From: [Clostridium] symbiosum
GTDB taxonomy: Bacteria; Bacillota; Clostridia; Lachnospirales; Lachnospiraceae
NCBI GenBank assembly: GCA_021769625.1
Contig: JAETSN010000001.1
Location: 62,001 to 126,000, forward strand
Direction: 5' to 3'
DNA length: 64,000 bases
In this document: in pieces, positions 52,595 to 61,683 of the stretch
Layout: each line of letters opens with the position of its first letter
Numbering within the stretch: the first letter of the stretch is position 1
Made by a program: the position numbers and the translations under genes
Notes under the pieces: model-generated
What the model was told of the DNA's origin: nothing
What the model saw: the letters and a program-made list of their open reading frames with translations, nothing else
Database searches by the model: none

Positions 52595-52622
52595 TTGTCA
52601 CTTTCTCCTGTTACAATATAAT
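52595..52622 (+). promoter_or_regulatory. Promoter of the BceAB-like genes
   Basis: TTGTCA (52595-52600), 16 bases, TATAAT (52617-52622). It lies directly behind repeat copy 3, so the exporter genes have their own start. Confidence 0.75.
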
Positions 52623-52629
52623 AGAAAAG

Positions 52630-52755
52630 CATATGCGGGACTTAAAAACAGCATATGTCTTGGAAGTGCACGAAATGATTTACAGACGAAGTATTAATCG
52701 GCTGTAAATTATTTCAGGTTAATGTGTACTGGAAAGACATATGCGGAACTTAAAT
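52630..52755 (+). other. Leader with direct repeats and hairpin before the ABC genes
   Basis: CATATGCGGGACTTAAA (from 52630) recurs as CATATGCGGAACTTAAA (from 52738), 16 of 17 identical. Between them ATTTACAG and CTGTAAAT form an 8-bp stem near 52679-52710. The second copy lies just before the ATPase ribosome site. Confidence 0.65.
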
Positions 52756-52765
52756 AGGAGAAAAG

Positions 52766-53476
52766 ATGGAGATTTTAAGGTGTGAGGGATTGAGTAAGAT
52801 ATATGGCAGCGGGGATAACCGGGTCGTTGCGTTGGACAGGATCGATCTGTCTGTGGAAAAAGGGGAATTTGTGGCGGTCGTAGGGGCGTCAGGCTCCGGC
52901 AAATCCACGCTTCTGCATATTCTCGGCAGCGTGGATGAACCTACGGAGGGAAAGGTGATCGTTGGGGGGACGGATATTTCTACGTTGAGCCGGACGGAGG
53001 CGGCGATTTTCCGGCGCAGGAAAGTGGGGCTGGTCTATCAGTTTTATAATCTGATTCCGACGATCACCGTCCGGAAAAATATTTTGATGCCGCTTTGGTT
53101 GGATCGGAGGAAACCGAATCAGGAATACTTCGATAAGGTGGTGAGGACCCTGGGGATAGAGGATAAGCTGGAGGCGCTTCCGAACCAGCTCTCGGGCGGG
53201 CAGCAGCAGAGGACGGCGATCGCAAGATCTTTGATCTACCGCCCGGCACTGCTCTTAGCGGACGAGCCCACCGGAAATCTGGATCAGAAAAATTCCAGAG
53301 AGATCATCGATATGCTGAAATTGTCCAACCGCAATATGAACCAGACGATCCTGCTGATCACCCATGATGAGAAGGTCGCACTGGAGGCGGACCGCATTGT
53401 AACCATAGAGGACGGGCGGATCGTCAGCGATATGAGGAAGGGAGGGAAAGCTTTGCCGGAAAAATGGCAGGGATAG
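52766..53476 (+). CDS. ABC transporter ATPase (BceA/MacB/LolD type)
   Basis: A 236-residue ATPase: Walker A GASGSGKST, Q-loop YQFYNLIPTITV, signature LSGGQQQRTAIARSL, Walker B LLLADEPTGNLD and H-loop ITHD. It pairs with the FtsX-type permease 6 bases downstream. With the adjacent two-component system it resembles Bce-type antimicrobial-peptide detoxification modules. Confidence 0.94.
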   Translation: MEILRCEGLSKIYGSGDNRVVALDRIDLSVEKGEFVAVVGASGSGKSTLLHILGSVDEPTEGKVIVGGTDISTLSRTEAAIFRRRKVGLVYQFYNLIPTITVRKNILMPLWLDRRKPNQEYFDKVVRTLGIEDKLEALPNQLSGGQQQRTAIARSLIYRPALLLADEPTGNLDQKNSREIIDMLKLSNRNMNQTILLITHDEKVALEADRIVTIEDGRIVSDMRKGGKALPEKWQG

Positions 53477-53482
53477 GGATCT

Positions 53483-55444
53483 ATGTGGAAAAATTATGCA
53501 AGGGATTACTTGAAAAATAACCGTGCCGCCGGATGGTCCGTCATGGTGGCAGCATTTATCGCGGCGCTGTTCCTCTCTTTTCTGTGCAGCCTGTTTTACA
53601 ATTTCTGGCTGGACGGCGTGCGGGAGTCCGGGAAAGAGATGCCGCAGTTCCTGACGGCATTTTACCTGACGATACTGGCGCTTATGTGTCTTTCCCTGAT
53701 CCTGGTGATCCATAATGCGTTTGCGGTGTCCATGAACAGCAGGATCCATCAGTTCGGCATTTTCTCCAGCATCGGAGCCACACCGAGACAGATCAGGACA
53801 TGCCTGATGCAGGAAGCCTTTGCGCTGACCGCAGTTCCTGTGCTGACAGGGATGGCATCGGGCATTCTGCTCGCCGCCACTGTGAATGGGGCGATGGGCG
53901 CATTCGCGGCGAAGCTTCCCGGAGGAAGAAGGGTGGATTTCACCCTGCATCCGGCAATTCTGCTCGGTATTTTTCTGATGGTTTTGCTGACGGTGCTTGT
54001 TTCTGCGGAAATTCCGGCGCGGAAACTGAGCAGGCTGACGCCTCTTGAGGCAATCCGGGGAACCGGAGAGCGGGAACTCAAAAAAGGAAGATATTATCCC
54101 ATACTGTCCCGGTTGTTTGGGGCGGAGGGAGAGCTGGCGGGGAATGCGCTGCGGGCACAGAAAAAGGAACTGCGCACCACTTCCGTTTCTCTGATCCTCG
54201 CCTTTTCGGGATTTATGCTGATGCAATGTTTTTTTACGCTTTCCGGTATCAGCACAAACCATACTTATTTTGAAAGATATCAGAATGCATGGGACATCAT
54301 GATAACCGTGAAAGACGCGGACATAGAAACTTTTAAACCGGTCAGTGAGATACAGGATCTTCAGGAAATGAACAGCGCCATATATCAAAAGGCTGAGGCG
54401 GTGAGCGTCATCCCGGCGGATGCCGTCAGCACGGAAGTGGCTGCGCTGGGCGGCCTTGAAAGACTGGCAGGAAATACGCTGCAGGCAGGGGAAAATATAT
54501 ATCGGGTGAAAACGCCGGTCGTGATCCTGGATGATAAAAGTTTTGCGGAGTATTGCGCGCAGATCGGTGTTTTGCCAAAGACAGGCGGGACGATCCTGTT
54601 GAATCGCATCTGGGACAGCATAAACAGCAATTTTCGTTATCCGCAGTATCTGCCCTATATAAAGGAAGAAATCGGGACGATCACTTTACAGAGCAGCGGC
54701 GCGGCGGAGGATGCAGCAGGAGGGGCGGAAGCGGCAGAAGCAGAAATCCCTGTACTTGCCTGTACCGCGGAGGTTCCTGTTTTGCGTGAAGAATACGAAG
54801 ATTCCGATTATCCGTTGGTACAGTTTATTCCGCTGTCTCTATGGAGAGAGCTGGAAAGCCGGATCGGAGGGGCGGAGGAGAACCTGTATATCAGGGTGCT
54901 GGCAGAGGGGCAGAACTCTGCGGAATCACTGGCAGTGCTGGAAAAGGAGATAAAGCAGGTGATCGGAGGAGAGTATGAGACGGAAAGCGAAAACCGCATA
55001 CAGGAAAAAACGGACAACGACAGGATGATAAAAGGCTATAAGACAGTGCTGGGAGGACTCTGTGCGCTTCTCGCTGTTATCGGTGTCGCCCATGTGTTCT
55101 CCAACACACTGGGATTTCTGCGCCAGAGAAAACGGGAGTTTGCCAGATATATGTCAGTCGGATTGACCCCGGAAGGTATGCGGAAAATATTCTGCATAGA
55201 GGCGGGCTGTGTCGTGGGACGTCCGGTTCTGGCTGCACTGGCACTGACAACGCTCGCCATAGCATATATGATGAAAACAAGCTATATGGATCCGGCGGAA
55301 TTTATAAAAGCAGCCCCGGTATTCCCCATTCTGCTCTTCGTCCTGACCGTCTTCGCCTTTACAGCTCTGGCTTACTATCTCGGAGCCAGGAAAATATTTC
55401 AAGTCACTCTCGCTGATGCGCTACGAGATGATACAATGCTGTAA
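53483..55444 (+). CDS. BceB/FtsX-type ABC permease
   Basis: A 653-residue permease. Membrane segments cluster at the N-terminal half (about residues 17-40, 58-78, 110-135, 155-172, 235-255) and the C-terminus (about 520-540, 575-595, 620-640), with a large extracellular domain of ~250 residues between, as in BceB-like proteins that sense peptide antibiotics. FtsX-like domains are visible (IGATPRQIRTCLMQEA, LTPEGMRKIFCIEA). The drug or ligand is unknown. Confidence 0.9.
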   Translation: MWKNYARDYLKNNRAAGWSVMVAAFIAALFLSFLCSLFYNFWLDGVRESGKEMPQFLTAFYLTILALMCLSLILVIHNAFAVSMNSRIHQFGIFSSIGATPRQIRTCLMQEAFALTAVPVLTGMASGILLAATVNGAMGAFAAKLPGGRRVDFTLHPAILLGIFLMVLLTVLVSAEIPARKLSRLTPLEAIRGTGERELKKGRYYPILSRLFGAEGELAGNALRAQKKELRTTSVSLILAFSGFMLMQCFFTLSGISTNHTYFERYQNAWDIMITVKDADIETFKPVSEIQDLQEMNSAIYQKAEAVSVIPADAVSTEVAALGGLERLAGNTLQAGENIYRVKTPVVILDDKSFAEYCAQIGVLPKTGGTILLNRIWDSINSNFRYPQYLPYIKEEIGTITLQSSGAAEDAAGGAEAAEAEIPVLACTAEVPVLREEYEDSDYPLVQFIPLSLWRELESRIGGAEENLYIRVLAEGQNSAESLAVLEKEIKQVIGGEYETESENRIQEKTDNDRMIKGYKTVLGGLCALLAVIGVAHVFSNTLGFLRQRKREFARYMSVGLTPEGMRKIFCIEAGCVVGRPVLAALALTTLAIAYMMKTSYMDPAEFIKAAPVFPILLFVLTVFAFTALAYYLGARKIFQVTLADALRDDTML

Positions 55445-55478
55445 AATGAATAATATACAAGAATTTTTAAATTACCCC

Positions 55479-55506
55479 TTGTCAAACCGAAAAAAATGAC
55501 TATAAT
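55479..55506 (+). promoter_or_regulatory. Promoter of the amino-acid ABC operon
   Basis: TTGTCA (55479-55484), 16 bases, TATAAT (55501-55506), 93 bases before the binding-protein start; the leader holds an AAATGCAT/ATGCATTT stem. Confidence 0.8.
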
Positions 55507-55598
55507 GTATAAAGGTACAGGAATTAATATTTATACATAAAAATGCATAAAATTGGAAACGGCATTGAAAAATGCATTTGGCAGAAGGAGGAACTATT

Positions 55599-56552
55599 AT
55601 GAAAAAGAAAGTATTGGCAGTACTGATGGCAGCAGCCATGACAGCAGGCCTTGCAGCCTGCGGCAGCTCCGACGCGGCAGGCGAGGCAGCAGAACCCGCT
55701 GCAGAGACGGAGGAAGCGGCGGAGAGCGAAGCTCCTGCGGAAGAGGCAGCGGAGGCTCCCGCGGAGGAAGCGGCAGAAGAACCTGCGGCAGAACTCAGCA
55801 CAATAACGGATGGCGTACTTACGGTAGCGACCAGCCCGGACTTTGCGCCTTATGAATTCTATGCGATCGGTGAGGATGGAAATCCGATGCTGGCAGGATT
55901 TGATATGGCGCTTGCGCAGTATGTGGCAGACTACATGGGACTGGAACTGGAAGTGATTCCCATGGACTTTGACGGTGTGTTAAGTGAATTACAGATGAAG
56001 AACGTTGACCTCGGCATGGCAGGCCTTTCCCCGGACCCGGCGCGTGAAGACGCAATGGACTTTTCCGATATTTATTATGAAGGCGGCCAGTCCCTTGTGA
56101 CAGTAAAAGCAAACGCGGATACGCTGAACAGCTTTGAGGCATGCAACAAAGCGGAGATCTCTGTAGGTGCACAGATCGGTTCCATCCAGATGGATCTCGC
56201 CAATGAGTTTTCACCGGATGCCGATATCGTGGCGCTTCCCAAAGTGACGGATATCATCAGCGAACTGCTGGGCGGAAAGCTGGATGCGGCTTATATCGAG
56301 ACGGCGGTGGCGGAGAGTTACCAGAAGAACTATCCCGATCTGGAGATCGTGCTGGATGTGCCCTATGATGTGGCAGGTTCTTCCATCGGCGTGAGCAAGG
56401 GCAATGCAGCGCTCCTCGCAGCGGTGAACGAAGCGATCGCAGCAGCGGTGGCAGACGGCTCCATGGATCAGTTTGTGGCGGAGGCGAATGAGCTTGCGGC
56501 GGGCGAGAAGTATGAAGGACTTCTGGATGAAGAAGGGAATGTGCAGGAGTAA
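55599..56552 (+). CDS. Polar amino-acid ABC transporter binding lipoprotein (family 3)
   Basis: A 317-residue lipoprotein: signal peptide with lipobox LAAC (Cys about 20), an Ala/Glu repeat linker and an SBP family 3 domain (LTVATSPDFAPYEF, GFDMALAQYVADYMGLELEVIPMDF, LQMKNVDLGMAGLSPDPAREDAMDFSDIYY, VGAQIGSIQMDL). ATG 55599 has AGGAGGAAC upstream; an ATG at 55572 lacks a site. It feeds the permease/ATPase that follow, from which repeat copy 4 separates it. Substrate likely a polar amino acid or cystine. Confidence 0.93.
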   Translation: MKKKVLAVLMAAAMTAGLAACGSSDAAGEAAEPAAETEEAAESEAPAEEAAEAPAEEAAEEPAAELSTITDGVLTVATSPDFAPYEFYAIGEDGNPMLAGFDMALAQYVADYMGLELEVIPMDFDGVLSELQMKNVDLGMAGLSPDPAREDAMDFSDIYYEGGQSLVTVKANADTLNSFEACNKAEISVGAQIGSIQMDLANEFSPDADIVALPKVTDIISELLGGKLDAAYIETAVAESYQKNYPDLEIVLDVPYDVAGSSIGVSKGNAALLAAVNEAIAAAVADGSMDQFVAEANELAAGEKYEGLLDEEGNVQE

Positions 56553-56554
56553 AT

Positions 56555-56718
56555 AAGGTTATTGCTAACGGACGCCGGGATGGAAATAAAATTCTCCGTC
56601 GGCACGCTCTCGCTCCGTGAAAGACGCAGCGGACACTAAGCTCGTGAAATACCTCGCTAAGTGCCGGCGTTTTTCAAGGGCACTCCTTGAGAATTTTATT
56701 TCCATCCCGGCTGACTTT
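56555..56718 (+). repeat. Palindromic variable-arm element, copy 4
   Basis: Perfect 23-bp arms at 56574-56596 and 56689-56711, intact core CGGACACTAAGCTCGTGA / CCTCGCTAAGTGCC and inner stem GAAAGACGC/GCGTTTTTC. The arms resemble copy 2 but differ at paired positions (for example GAAATAAAA with TTTTATTTC versus GAAATGAAA with TTTCATTTC). The outer right flank is truncated after CTGACTTTT. It lies 3 bases after the binding-protein stop, between it and the permease. Confidence 0.92.
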
Positions 56719-56744
56719 TGAAAAAGAATCACGAGTAGTAAGTG

Positions 56745-56776
56745 AAAAAGTCCCCTCCGGTGGCGGAGAGGACTTT
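56745..56776 (+). other. Hairpin before the amino-acid permease
   Basis: AAAGTCC-CTCCG pairs with CGGAG-GGACTTT around a GTGG loop (about 56745-56776). No T-run follows; it lies between copy 4 and the permease and may be a 5' processing or stability hairpin. Confidence 0.6.
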
Positions 56777-56828
56777 CATCTGACCTAAGAAACATAGAAA
56801 GAACAAAGAGAGGGGAAAGGAATATCTT

Positions 56829-57614
56829 ATGGACCAATTTTTAAAGCTGTCTAATTTTTCCAAGATAGCGCCTTATGCACAGCTTTTCAGGCAGGGACTT
56901 CTGGTTACCGTGTTGTTATCCTTATTTACGGTGGTCATCGGTTTCTGTCTCGCTTTGATTTTGGCGCTGATGCGTATGTCTAACTTCAGGCCGCTGCGCT
57001 TTCTGGGGATCGATAAGGACGGACACCAGAGGGAGAGCGGCGCGCTTGCGGTGATCAGCAGATTTAATCCGCTTGCTTTTCTGGCGACGGCCTATGTGGA
57101 GATCCTGCGTTCCACACCTGTCATTGTGCAGATCTTCATCATTTATTTCGGGGTGTTCAGCATGATCGAGCTCCCAAGTTTTCAGCTCTTCGGATTTATT
57201 AAATTCAACAGATTTTTTCCCGGCGTCGTGGCGCTGGGCATGAACTCGGGCGCATATCTGTGCGAGATCATCCGCGCGGGTATCCAGTCCATCGACGGCG
57301 GCCAGACCGAGGCGGCGCGATCCCTCGGGCTGTCGCAGGCACAGAACCTTCGCCACATCATTTTGCCCCAGGCGCTGAAAAATATTTTGCCTGCGATCGC
57401 GAATGAATTTGTTGTTATCATCAAAGAGTCGGCGATTACATATACCATCGGTGTGCAGGATATCATGTCCGCGGTCAATGCGGTGAAGGGAGCGACTTTT
57501 GTGATCATTGAGCCTCTGCTGGTGGCGACGGCGATCTATTTCTGCCTGTGCTTCCCGACTTCCAAACTGATCGCATACTTTGAGAGGAGGATGAGCCATG
57601 GCGACAAGAGATGA
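56829..57614 (+). CDS. Polar amino-acid ABC permease (HisM/GlnP type)
   Basis: A 261-residue permease with about four to five membrane spans and the EAA loop [36 protein letters not shown] short extra loop ([23 protein letters not shown], about residues 60-82) precedes the conserved [15 protein letters not shown]. It couples the binding lipoprotein to the ATPase and overlaps the latter by 17 bases. AGAGAGGGGAAAGG lies upstream. Confidence 0.93.
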   Translation: MDQFLKLSNFSKIAPYAQLFRQGLLVTVLLSLFTVVIGFCLALILALMRMSNFRPLRFLGIDKDGHQRESGALAVISRFNPLAFLATAYVEILRSTPVIVQIFIIYFGVFSMIELPSFQLFGFIKFNRFFPGVVALGMNSGAYLCEIIRAGIQSIDGGQTEAARSLGLSQAQNLRHIILPQALKNILPAIANEFVVIIKESAITYTIGVQDIMSAVNAVKGATFVIIEPLLVATAIYFCLCFPTSKLIAYFERRMSHGDKR

Positions 57615-58374
57615 TCTGATACAGGTAAGGGATCTGAAAAAACATTATCACGGCGATAAGATCAGGGCGTTGGATGGTGTGAGCGTGGATATTCAGTTCG
57701 GGGACGTGATGGTGGTGATCGGGCCTTCGGGTTCGGGGAAGTCCACTTTTCTGCGGAGCCTGAATCTGCTGGAGGAGCCTACGGGCGGTTCGATCCTCTT
57801 TGAAGGAATCGATATCACGAAGAAGAAATACAAGGATGGGAACGGCAAAACGGTAAAGCTGGATATTGACGGCCTGCGCCAGAAGATGGGGATGGTATTC
57901 CAGCATTTCAACCTGTTTCCCCATATGACCATTCTGGAAAATATGACCCTTGCGCCGATCAAGGTAAAGAAGATGAGCAAGGCGGAAGCGGAGGAGAAAG
58001 CTCTGACTCTTCTTGACAGGGTCGGATTAAAGGATCGTGCAAACGACTATCCGATCCAGCTTTCCGGCGGGCAGAAGCAGCGTGTGGCAATCGTGCGCGC
58101 ACTGGCGATGGAGCCGGATGTGATGCTCTTTGACGAGCCCACCTCGGCGCTGGACCCGGAGATGGTGGGGGAAGTGCTGGATGTTATGAAGGGGCTGGCA
58201 AAAGAGGGCATGACCATGGTGGTGGTCACACACGAGATGGGCTTTGCGCGGGAAGTGGGAAACCGGGTGCTGTTTATGGCGGACGGACTGCTGGTGGAGC
58301 AGGGCAGCCCGGAGGATATCTTTGAGCATCCCCAGAGCCCCAGGCTGCAGGAGTTTTTATCGAAGGTGCTGTAG
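57598..58374 (+). CDS. Polar amino-acid ABC ATPase (GlnQ type)
   Basis: A 258-residue ATPase: Walker [11 protein letters not shown]-loop [12 protein letters not shown], signature [17 protein letters not shown], Walker [14 protein letters not shown] and H-loop [13 protein letters not shown]. The start ATG has GAGAGGAGGATG upstream and lies inside the permease end. It powers the amino-acid importer. Repeat copy 5 follows. Confidence 0.95.
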   Translation: MATRDDLIQVRDLKKHYHGDKIRALDGVSVDIQFGDVMVVIGPSGSGKSTFLRSLNLLEEPTGGSILFEGIDITKKKYKDGNGKTVKLDIDGLRQKMGMVFQHFNLFPHMTILENMTLAPIKVKKMSKAEAEEKALTLLDRVGLKDRANDYPIQLSGGQKQRVAIVRALAMEPDVMLFDEPTSALDPEMVGEVLDVMKGLAKEGMTMVVVTHEMGFAREVGNRVLFMADGLLVEQGSPEDIFEHPQSPRLQEFLSKVL

Positions 58375-58404
58375 ATGCGCCGAATTTCGTAACAGTTCTG
58401 GCGG

Positions 58405-58590
58405 CAATGTCATTTAGTTAATGGCAGCGGACGCTGAGAAGGGCATAAAATACTACGTCGCCACACTCTCGCTCTGTGAAAAACGCAACGGACACTAAGC
58501 TCGTGAAACACCTCGCTAAGTGCCGGCGTTTTTCAAAGGGCTCCTTAAGTATTTTATGTCCTTCTCAGCTGACTGAGGTGTTAACTAAAC
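58405..58590 (+). repeat. Palindromic variable-arm element, copy 5
   Basis: Arms of 22 bp at 58433-58454 and 58548-58569 pair fully, with one position as G-U. Core CGGACACTAAGCTCGTGA / CCTCGCTAAGTGCC and a perfect inner stem TGAAAAACGC/GCGTTTTTCA. This is the most complete copy: the ends TTTAGTTAA (left) and TTAACTAAA (right) add a terminal stem, separated from the arm by an 11x11 internal loop. It lies 30 bases after the ATPase stop. Confidence 0.93.
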
Positions 58591-58708
58591 GCCCATGCAG
58601 TTAAATATGCACCACCATAAATAAAAGTGGGCGTTTAGCAACTATATGCACACATGCAGCAAGCTGCATGGCGCGTGTACGGACAGCGCAGCAAGTGCGC
58701 AGTCCTGA
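58586..58708 (+). other. Cluster of three further inverted repeats
   Basis: TAAACGCCCA/TGGGCGTTTA (58586-58637, 10 bp perfect), CATGCAG-CAAG-CTGCATG (about 58654-58671) and GGAC-GCGCA-GCAAG-TGCGC-GTCC (about 58681-58705) follow one another right after repeat copy 5. The last two share GCAGCAAG at the loop. No T-run follows. From 58709 to 58794 nothing else is seen except the ribosome site of the next gene. Confidence 0.7.
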
Positions 58709-58794
58709 TTGAAGGTTGAGGCTTTTACAGTAAATGACGTTGGTTCAGGCGGAGGCCGGACGGTCACAAAGCATGATATAGAGGAGCAAAGATC

Positions 58795-60237
58795 ATGACA
58801 GCAGAAAAACAGGCGGCGCTCGCCGCGATCGAGGAAAAAAGAGATACGATCATCCATGTGGCGGACAGTATCTGGGAGTATGCGGAACTGTCGCTGCAGG
58901 AGTATAAGTCCTGCGAACTGTACTGCAGGGTGCTGGGGGAGGAAGGGTTTCAGGTGGAAAAAGGTATTTCCGGCATTGAGACCGCTTTTTCGGCGCGCTT
59001 TGGCAGCGGCAGCCCGGTGATCGGCATTCTGGCGGAATATGACGCGCTCTCGGGGCTGTCCCAGAAGGCGGGTGCGGTGGAGCGGGAAGAACTTATATGC
59101 GGCGGAAACGGGCATGGCTGCGGGCACAACCTGTTAGGGGCGGGCGCGCTTGCGGCGGCGATCGGCATCAAAGCCTATCTGGAAAAGGCGGATAGTTCAG
59201 GAACGGTCGTATTATACGGCTGCCCGGGGGAGGAAGGCGGTGCAGCGAAAGCATTTATGGCGAGGGACGGAGTCTGGAAAGAGCTGGATGCGGCGCTCAC
59301 CTGGCATCCGGAGGATGTGAACGAGGTGACCACGGGTTCCTCCAATTCCTGTATTCAGGTACAGTATAAATTTACAGGCGTCGCTTCCCATGCGGCGGGA
59401 GCGCCGGAAAAGGGCAGGAGTGCGCTGGACGCGGTGGAACTGATGAACATCGGCGTGCAGTTTTTGCGGGAGCATATGAGCGACAAGGCGAGGGTGCACT
59501 ATGCGATCACGGATGCCGGCGGGTGCAGTGCCAACGTGGTACAGCCACGGGCATCCGTACTCTATATGGTGCGCTCCAACCATGTGTCGGAGGCGGTGGA
59601 ACTGCAGAAGCGGGTGGACAAGATAGCGGAAGGCGCGGCGCTGATGACGGAGACTTCCTTTGAGAGAAAATTTATCGACGGCTGCGCGGATACAGTCTGC
59701 AACCATGTACTGGAAAAAGTGCTCTATGACAATTTTGAAAAACTGGGGGTTCCGGTCTATACAGAGGAAGAAAATGAATACGCGGACAAGCTTGCGGCAA
59801 GCTGCAATGCACAAAATTATCTTCCCGGTGTGGCGGCAAAGTATGATAAAAATGCGGCGGAATGGGTGGAGGAAATGCAGAAGAAATCCGGCCATGCCAT
59901 GAATGCTTTTCTGGCGCCCCTTTATACGGGGGAAGCCTTTGAACCGGGCTCCACGGATGTGGGGGATGTAAGCTGGCTGACGCCCACGGCGCAGATCCAT
60001 GTGGCGGCATGGCCCAACGGCTGCCCCGGCCACAGCTGGCAGATCGTTTCCTGCAACAGGACGAAGATCGGGCATAAAGCGGCGCTGCAGGCAGGCAAAG
60101 TGCTGGCTGCAGGCGCCATTGATCTGTTTCGGGATCCGGACTTGCTGCGAGAGGCAAGGGCGGAATTTGAAAAACGGACGAAGGAAGGTTTTACCTGTCC
60201 GATTCCGGAGGGAGCTCTGCCGGTGATTCCAGATTAA
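58795..60237 (+). CDS. M20-family amidohydrolase (AbgB-like)
   Basis: A 480-residue M20 peptidase-type protein: GILAEYDALSGL, GHGCGHNLLGAGAL (metal His), YGCPGEEGGAAKAFM (Glu-Glu), WHPEDVNEV and the C-terminal STDVGDVSWLTP. It best fits the aminobenzoyl-glutamate utilisation B group, which cleaves amide bonds of N-acyl amino acids. It is cytoplasmic. Its end overlaps the convergent regulator gene by 47 bases. The substrate is inferred from family only. Confidence 0.92.
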   Translation: MTAEKQAALAAIEEKRDTIIHVADSIWEYAELSLQEYKSCELYCRVLGEEGFQVEKGISGIETAFSARFGSGSPVIGILAEYDALSGLSQKAGAVEREELICGGNGHGCGHNLLGAGALAAAIGIKAYLEKADSSGTVVLYGCPGEEGGAAKAFMARDGVWKELDAALTWHPEDVNEVTTGSSNSCIQVQYKFTGVASHAAGAPEKGRSALDAVELMNIGVQFLREHMSDKARVHYAITDAGGCSANVVQPRASVLYMVRSNHVSEAVELQKRVDKIAEGAALMTETSFERKFIDGCADTVCNHVLEKVLYDNFEKLGVPVYTEEENEYADKLAASCNAQNYLPGVAAKYDKNAAEWVEEMQKKSGHAMNAFLAPLYTGEAFEPGSTDVGDVSWLTPTAQIHVAAWPNGCPGHSWQIVSCNRTKIGHKAALQAGKVLAAGAIDLFRDPDLLREARAEFEKRTKEGFTCPIPEGALPVIPD

Positions 60238-60586
60238 AATCCATCTGATCCTTTAATTCCGAGAGGTTTCCGCCTTTCAGAAAATGATAGAGAGTATATT
60301 GTTCTTCCGGCGACATTTCGCGGAGTACATCCAGCAGGTCATTCATTAATCTGGAATCGCTGTTGTTGCCGGAAAAGAACTGCTCGGGAGTGATATTGAA
60401 ATATTCACAGATCTTATAGAGAGCGCCAAGGGAAGGCAGTATATTTCCGGAGGAAATAGCCTGAATGTAACCTTTGGAGAAACCGAGATCCAGACTTAAC
60501 TGGTACTCGGAAACCTTATGCTCCATACGCAGCTTTGTGATCCTTTCGGCGATGAATTTTGTGTCTGAGGGGCGTTTCCTGTCCAT
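60191..60586 (-). CDS. XRE-family helix-turn-helix regulator
   Basis: A 131-residue protein with an HTH (IAERITKLRMEHKVSEYQLSLDLGFSKGYIQAISSGNILPSLGALYKICEYFNITPEQFF) and a C-terminal helical segment with MSPEEQYTLYHFLKGGN. The tail SPEEQ...L resembles the regulator at 23604-23945, suggesting a small paralogue family. AAGGAGAT precedes the ATG on the minus strand. Its 3' end overlaps the M20 gene in opposite orientation by 47 bases. Confidence 0.88.
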   Translation of the reverse strand: MDRKRPSDTKFIAERITKLRMEHKVSEYQLSLDLGFSKGYIQAISSGNILPSLGALYKICEYFNITPEQFFSGNNSDSRLMNDLLDVLREMSPEEQYTLYHFLKGGNLSELKDQMDFNLESPAELPPESDR

Positions 60587-60660
60587 GTGTGTATCTCCTT
60601 ATTTTTGCTGAGGTTGACGGTTTATTTTGATTCTATCACAGTAAACGATGCAAAGGCAAA

Positions 60661-61683
60661 TCAAATCGCTTTTTCAAAATGCTGGTAGTCTTTGCTGGAA
60701 CGCCAGCTTCCGCCCCATGTAAAACCATGCTCCATGAAAAGCCGATAGGCTAAATCTTCTGTATCGATCTTATAGGCAAAATCCTGTGTCCTGTCAGCGT
60801 AGGGCTCGCTTCCGGCTGGGGAGATACCGATGGTGCCGTCTTTCCGGGTGATGACATAGGGATTGTAAAACGGGTTGAGGTCGATGGCAAGGCCGTAGGC
60901 ATGGTTGGAGAGCTTGCCGGAGGGGAGCGCCCTGTAGTTGAAGCAGGAGGTATTATTGTCCTGCATGGACGATTCGTCGTCCCCCTGATATTCGTCCACA
61001 AGACAGATCCTCTCTATGGGATAATCCGCCTCATACAGTTCATAAAAAATTTCTGTCAGATCCTGCGCGATGGCTTTATGGCAGATCAGCTCCCCGCTCT
61101 GCACATCCCCGTTAAAATCGTGGTACAGAACGCTCACGTAGCGCAGCGTGTCATAGGAGATGGCGGCACTGCTGTCGTCGGCGGGATAGGAGATGCCGGT
61201 GATCCTTGTTTTTACGGCATCGCTCAGGGATTCATAGTAAAAACCTTCCTGATAGGTTATCCTGTCTTCCATCATGATATCCTCCTGGGGTTCGTCAGAG
61301 GCATTTTCCGCTGAGACTGCCGCATTTTCAGACGAATCCGGCGAAGGAGCCTTGGCCGATCCATTGGGAAGTTCCTGCGCTCCGGCATCAGATCCTGCCG
61401 GTGGTTCTTCCGGATGGTTTGCCGCGGACTGGTTTTCTGATAAGGAGGCTGAGTCCGGCTGTGCAGTATCTTCCCTGGCAGAGGGCGCATCCTGTGAGGC
61501 GGCGGCTTCCTGATCTTCGGCGGCGGCCTGCTCCTGTTTTTTGGCAAGGTCTTCCAATGTCTCGCCCCTGCCGAAAGCGCCGCATCTCGCCAAAACAGCA
61601 CATACAACGGTCAGAGCTAACAAAATGCCTATATTTCTATATAGTATTCTTTTCTGGTTTTTATTCAAAAAATTTTTATCCAT
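60661..61683 (-). CDS. M15-family peptidoglycan peptidase (membrane-anchored)
   Basis: A 340-residue protein with a short basic N-terminus, one membrane anchor (about residues 13-33), a ~100-residue low-complexity Ala/Ser/Glu/Pro linker and a C-terminal M15 domain: NYRALPSGKLSNHAYGLAIDLNPFYNP (zinc His and Asp) and GGSWRSSKDYQHFE (third His). M15C enzymes are LD-endopeptidases/carboxypeptidases of peptidoglycan. It is convergent with nothing and divergent from ecfA1. Confidence 0.9.
   Translation of the reverse strand: MDKNFLNKNQKRILYRNIGILLALTVVCAVLARCGAFGRGETLEDLAKKQEQAAAEDQEAAASQDAPSAREDTAQPDSASLSENQSAANHPEEPPAGSDAGAQELPNGSAKAPSPDSSENAAVSAENASDEPQEDIMMEDRITYQEGFYYESLSDAVKTRITGISYPADDSSAAISYDTLRYVSVLYHDFNGDVQSGELICHKAIAQDLTEIFYELYEADYPIERICLVDEYQGDDESSMQDNNTSCFNYRALPSGKLSNHAYGLAIDLNPFYNPYVITRKDGTIGISPAGSEPYADRTQDFAYKIDTEDLAYRLFMEHGFTWGGSWRSSKDYQHFEKAI

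Noticed and set aside
52501-52707. A 68-codon open frame starting inside repeat copy 3
   Set aside because: It begins in the repeat core, lacks a ribosome site and has no conserved features.
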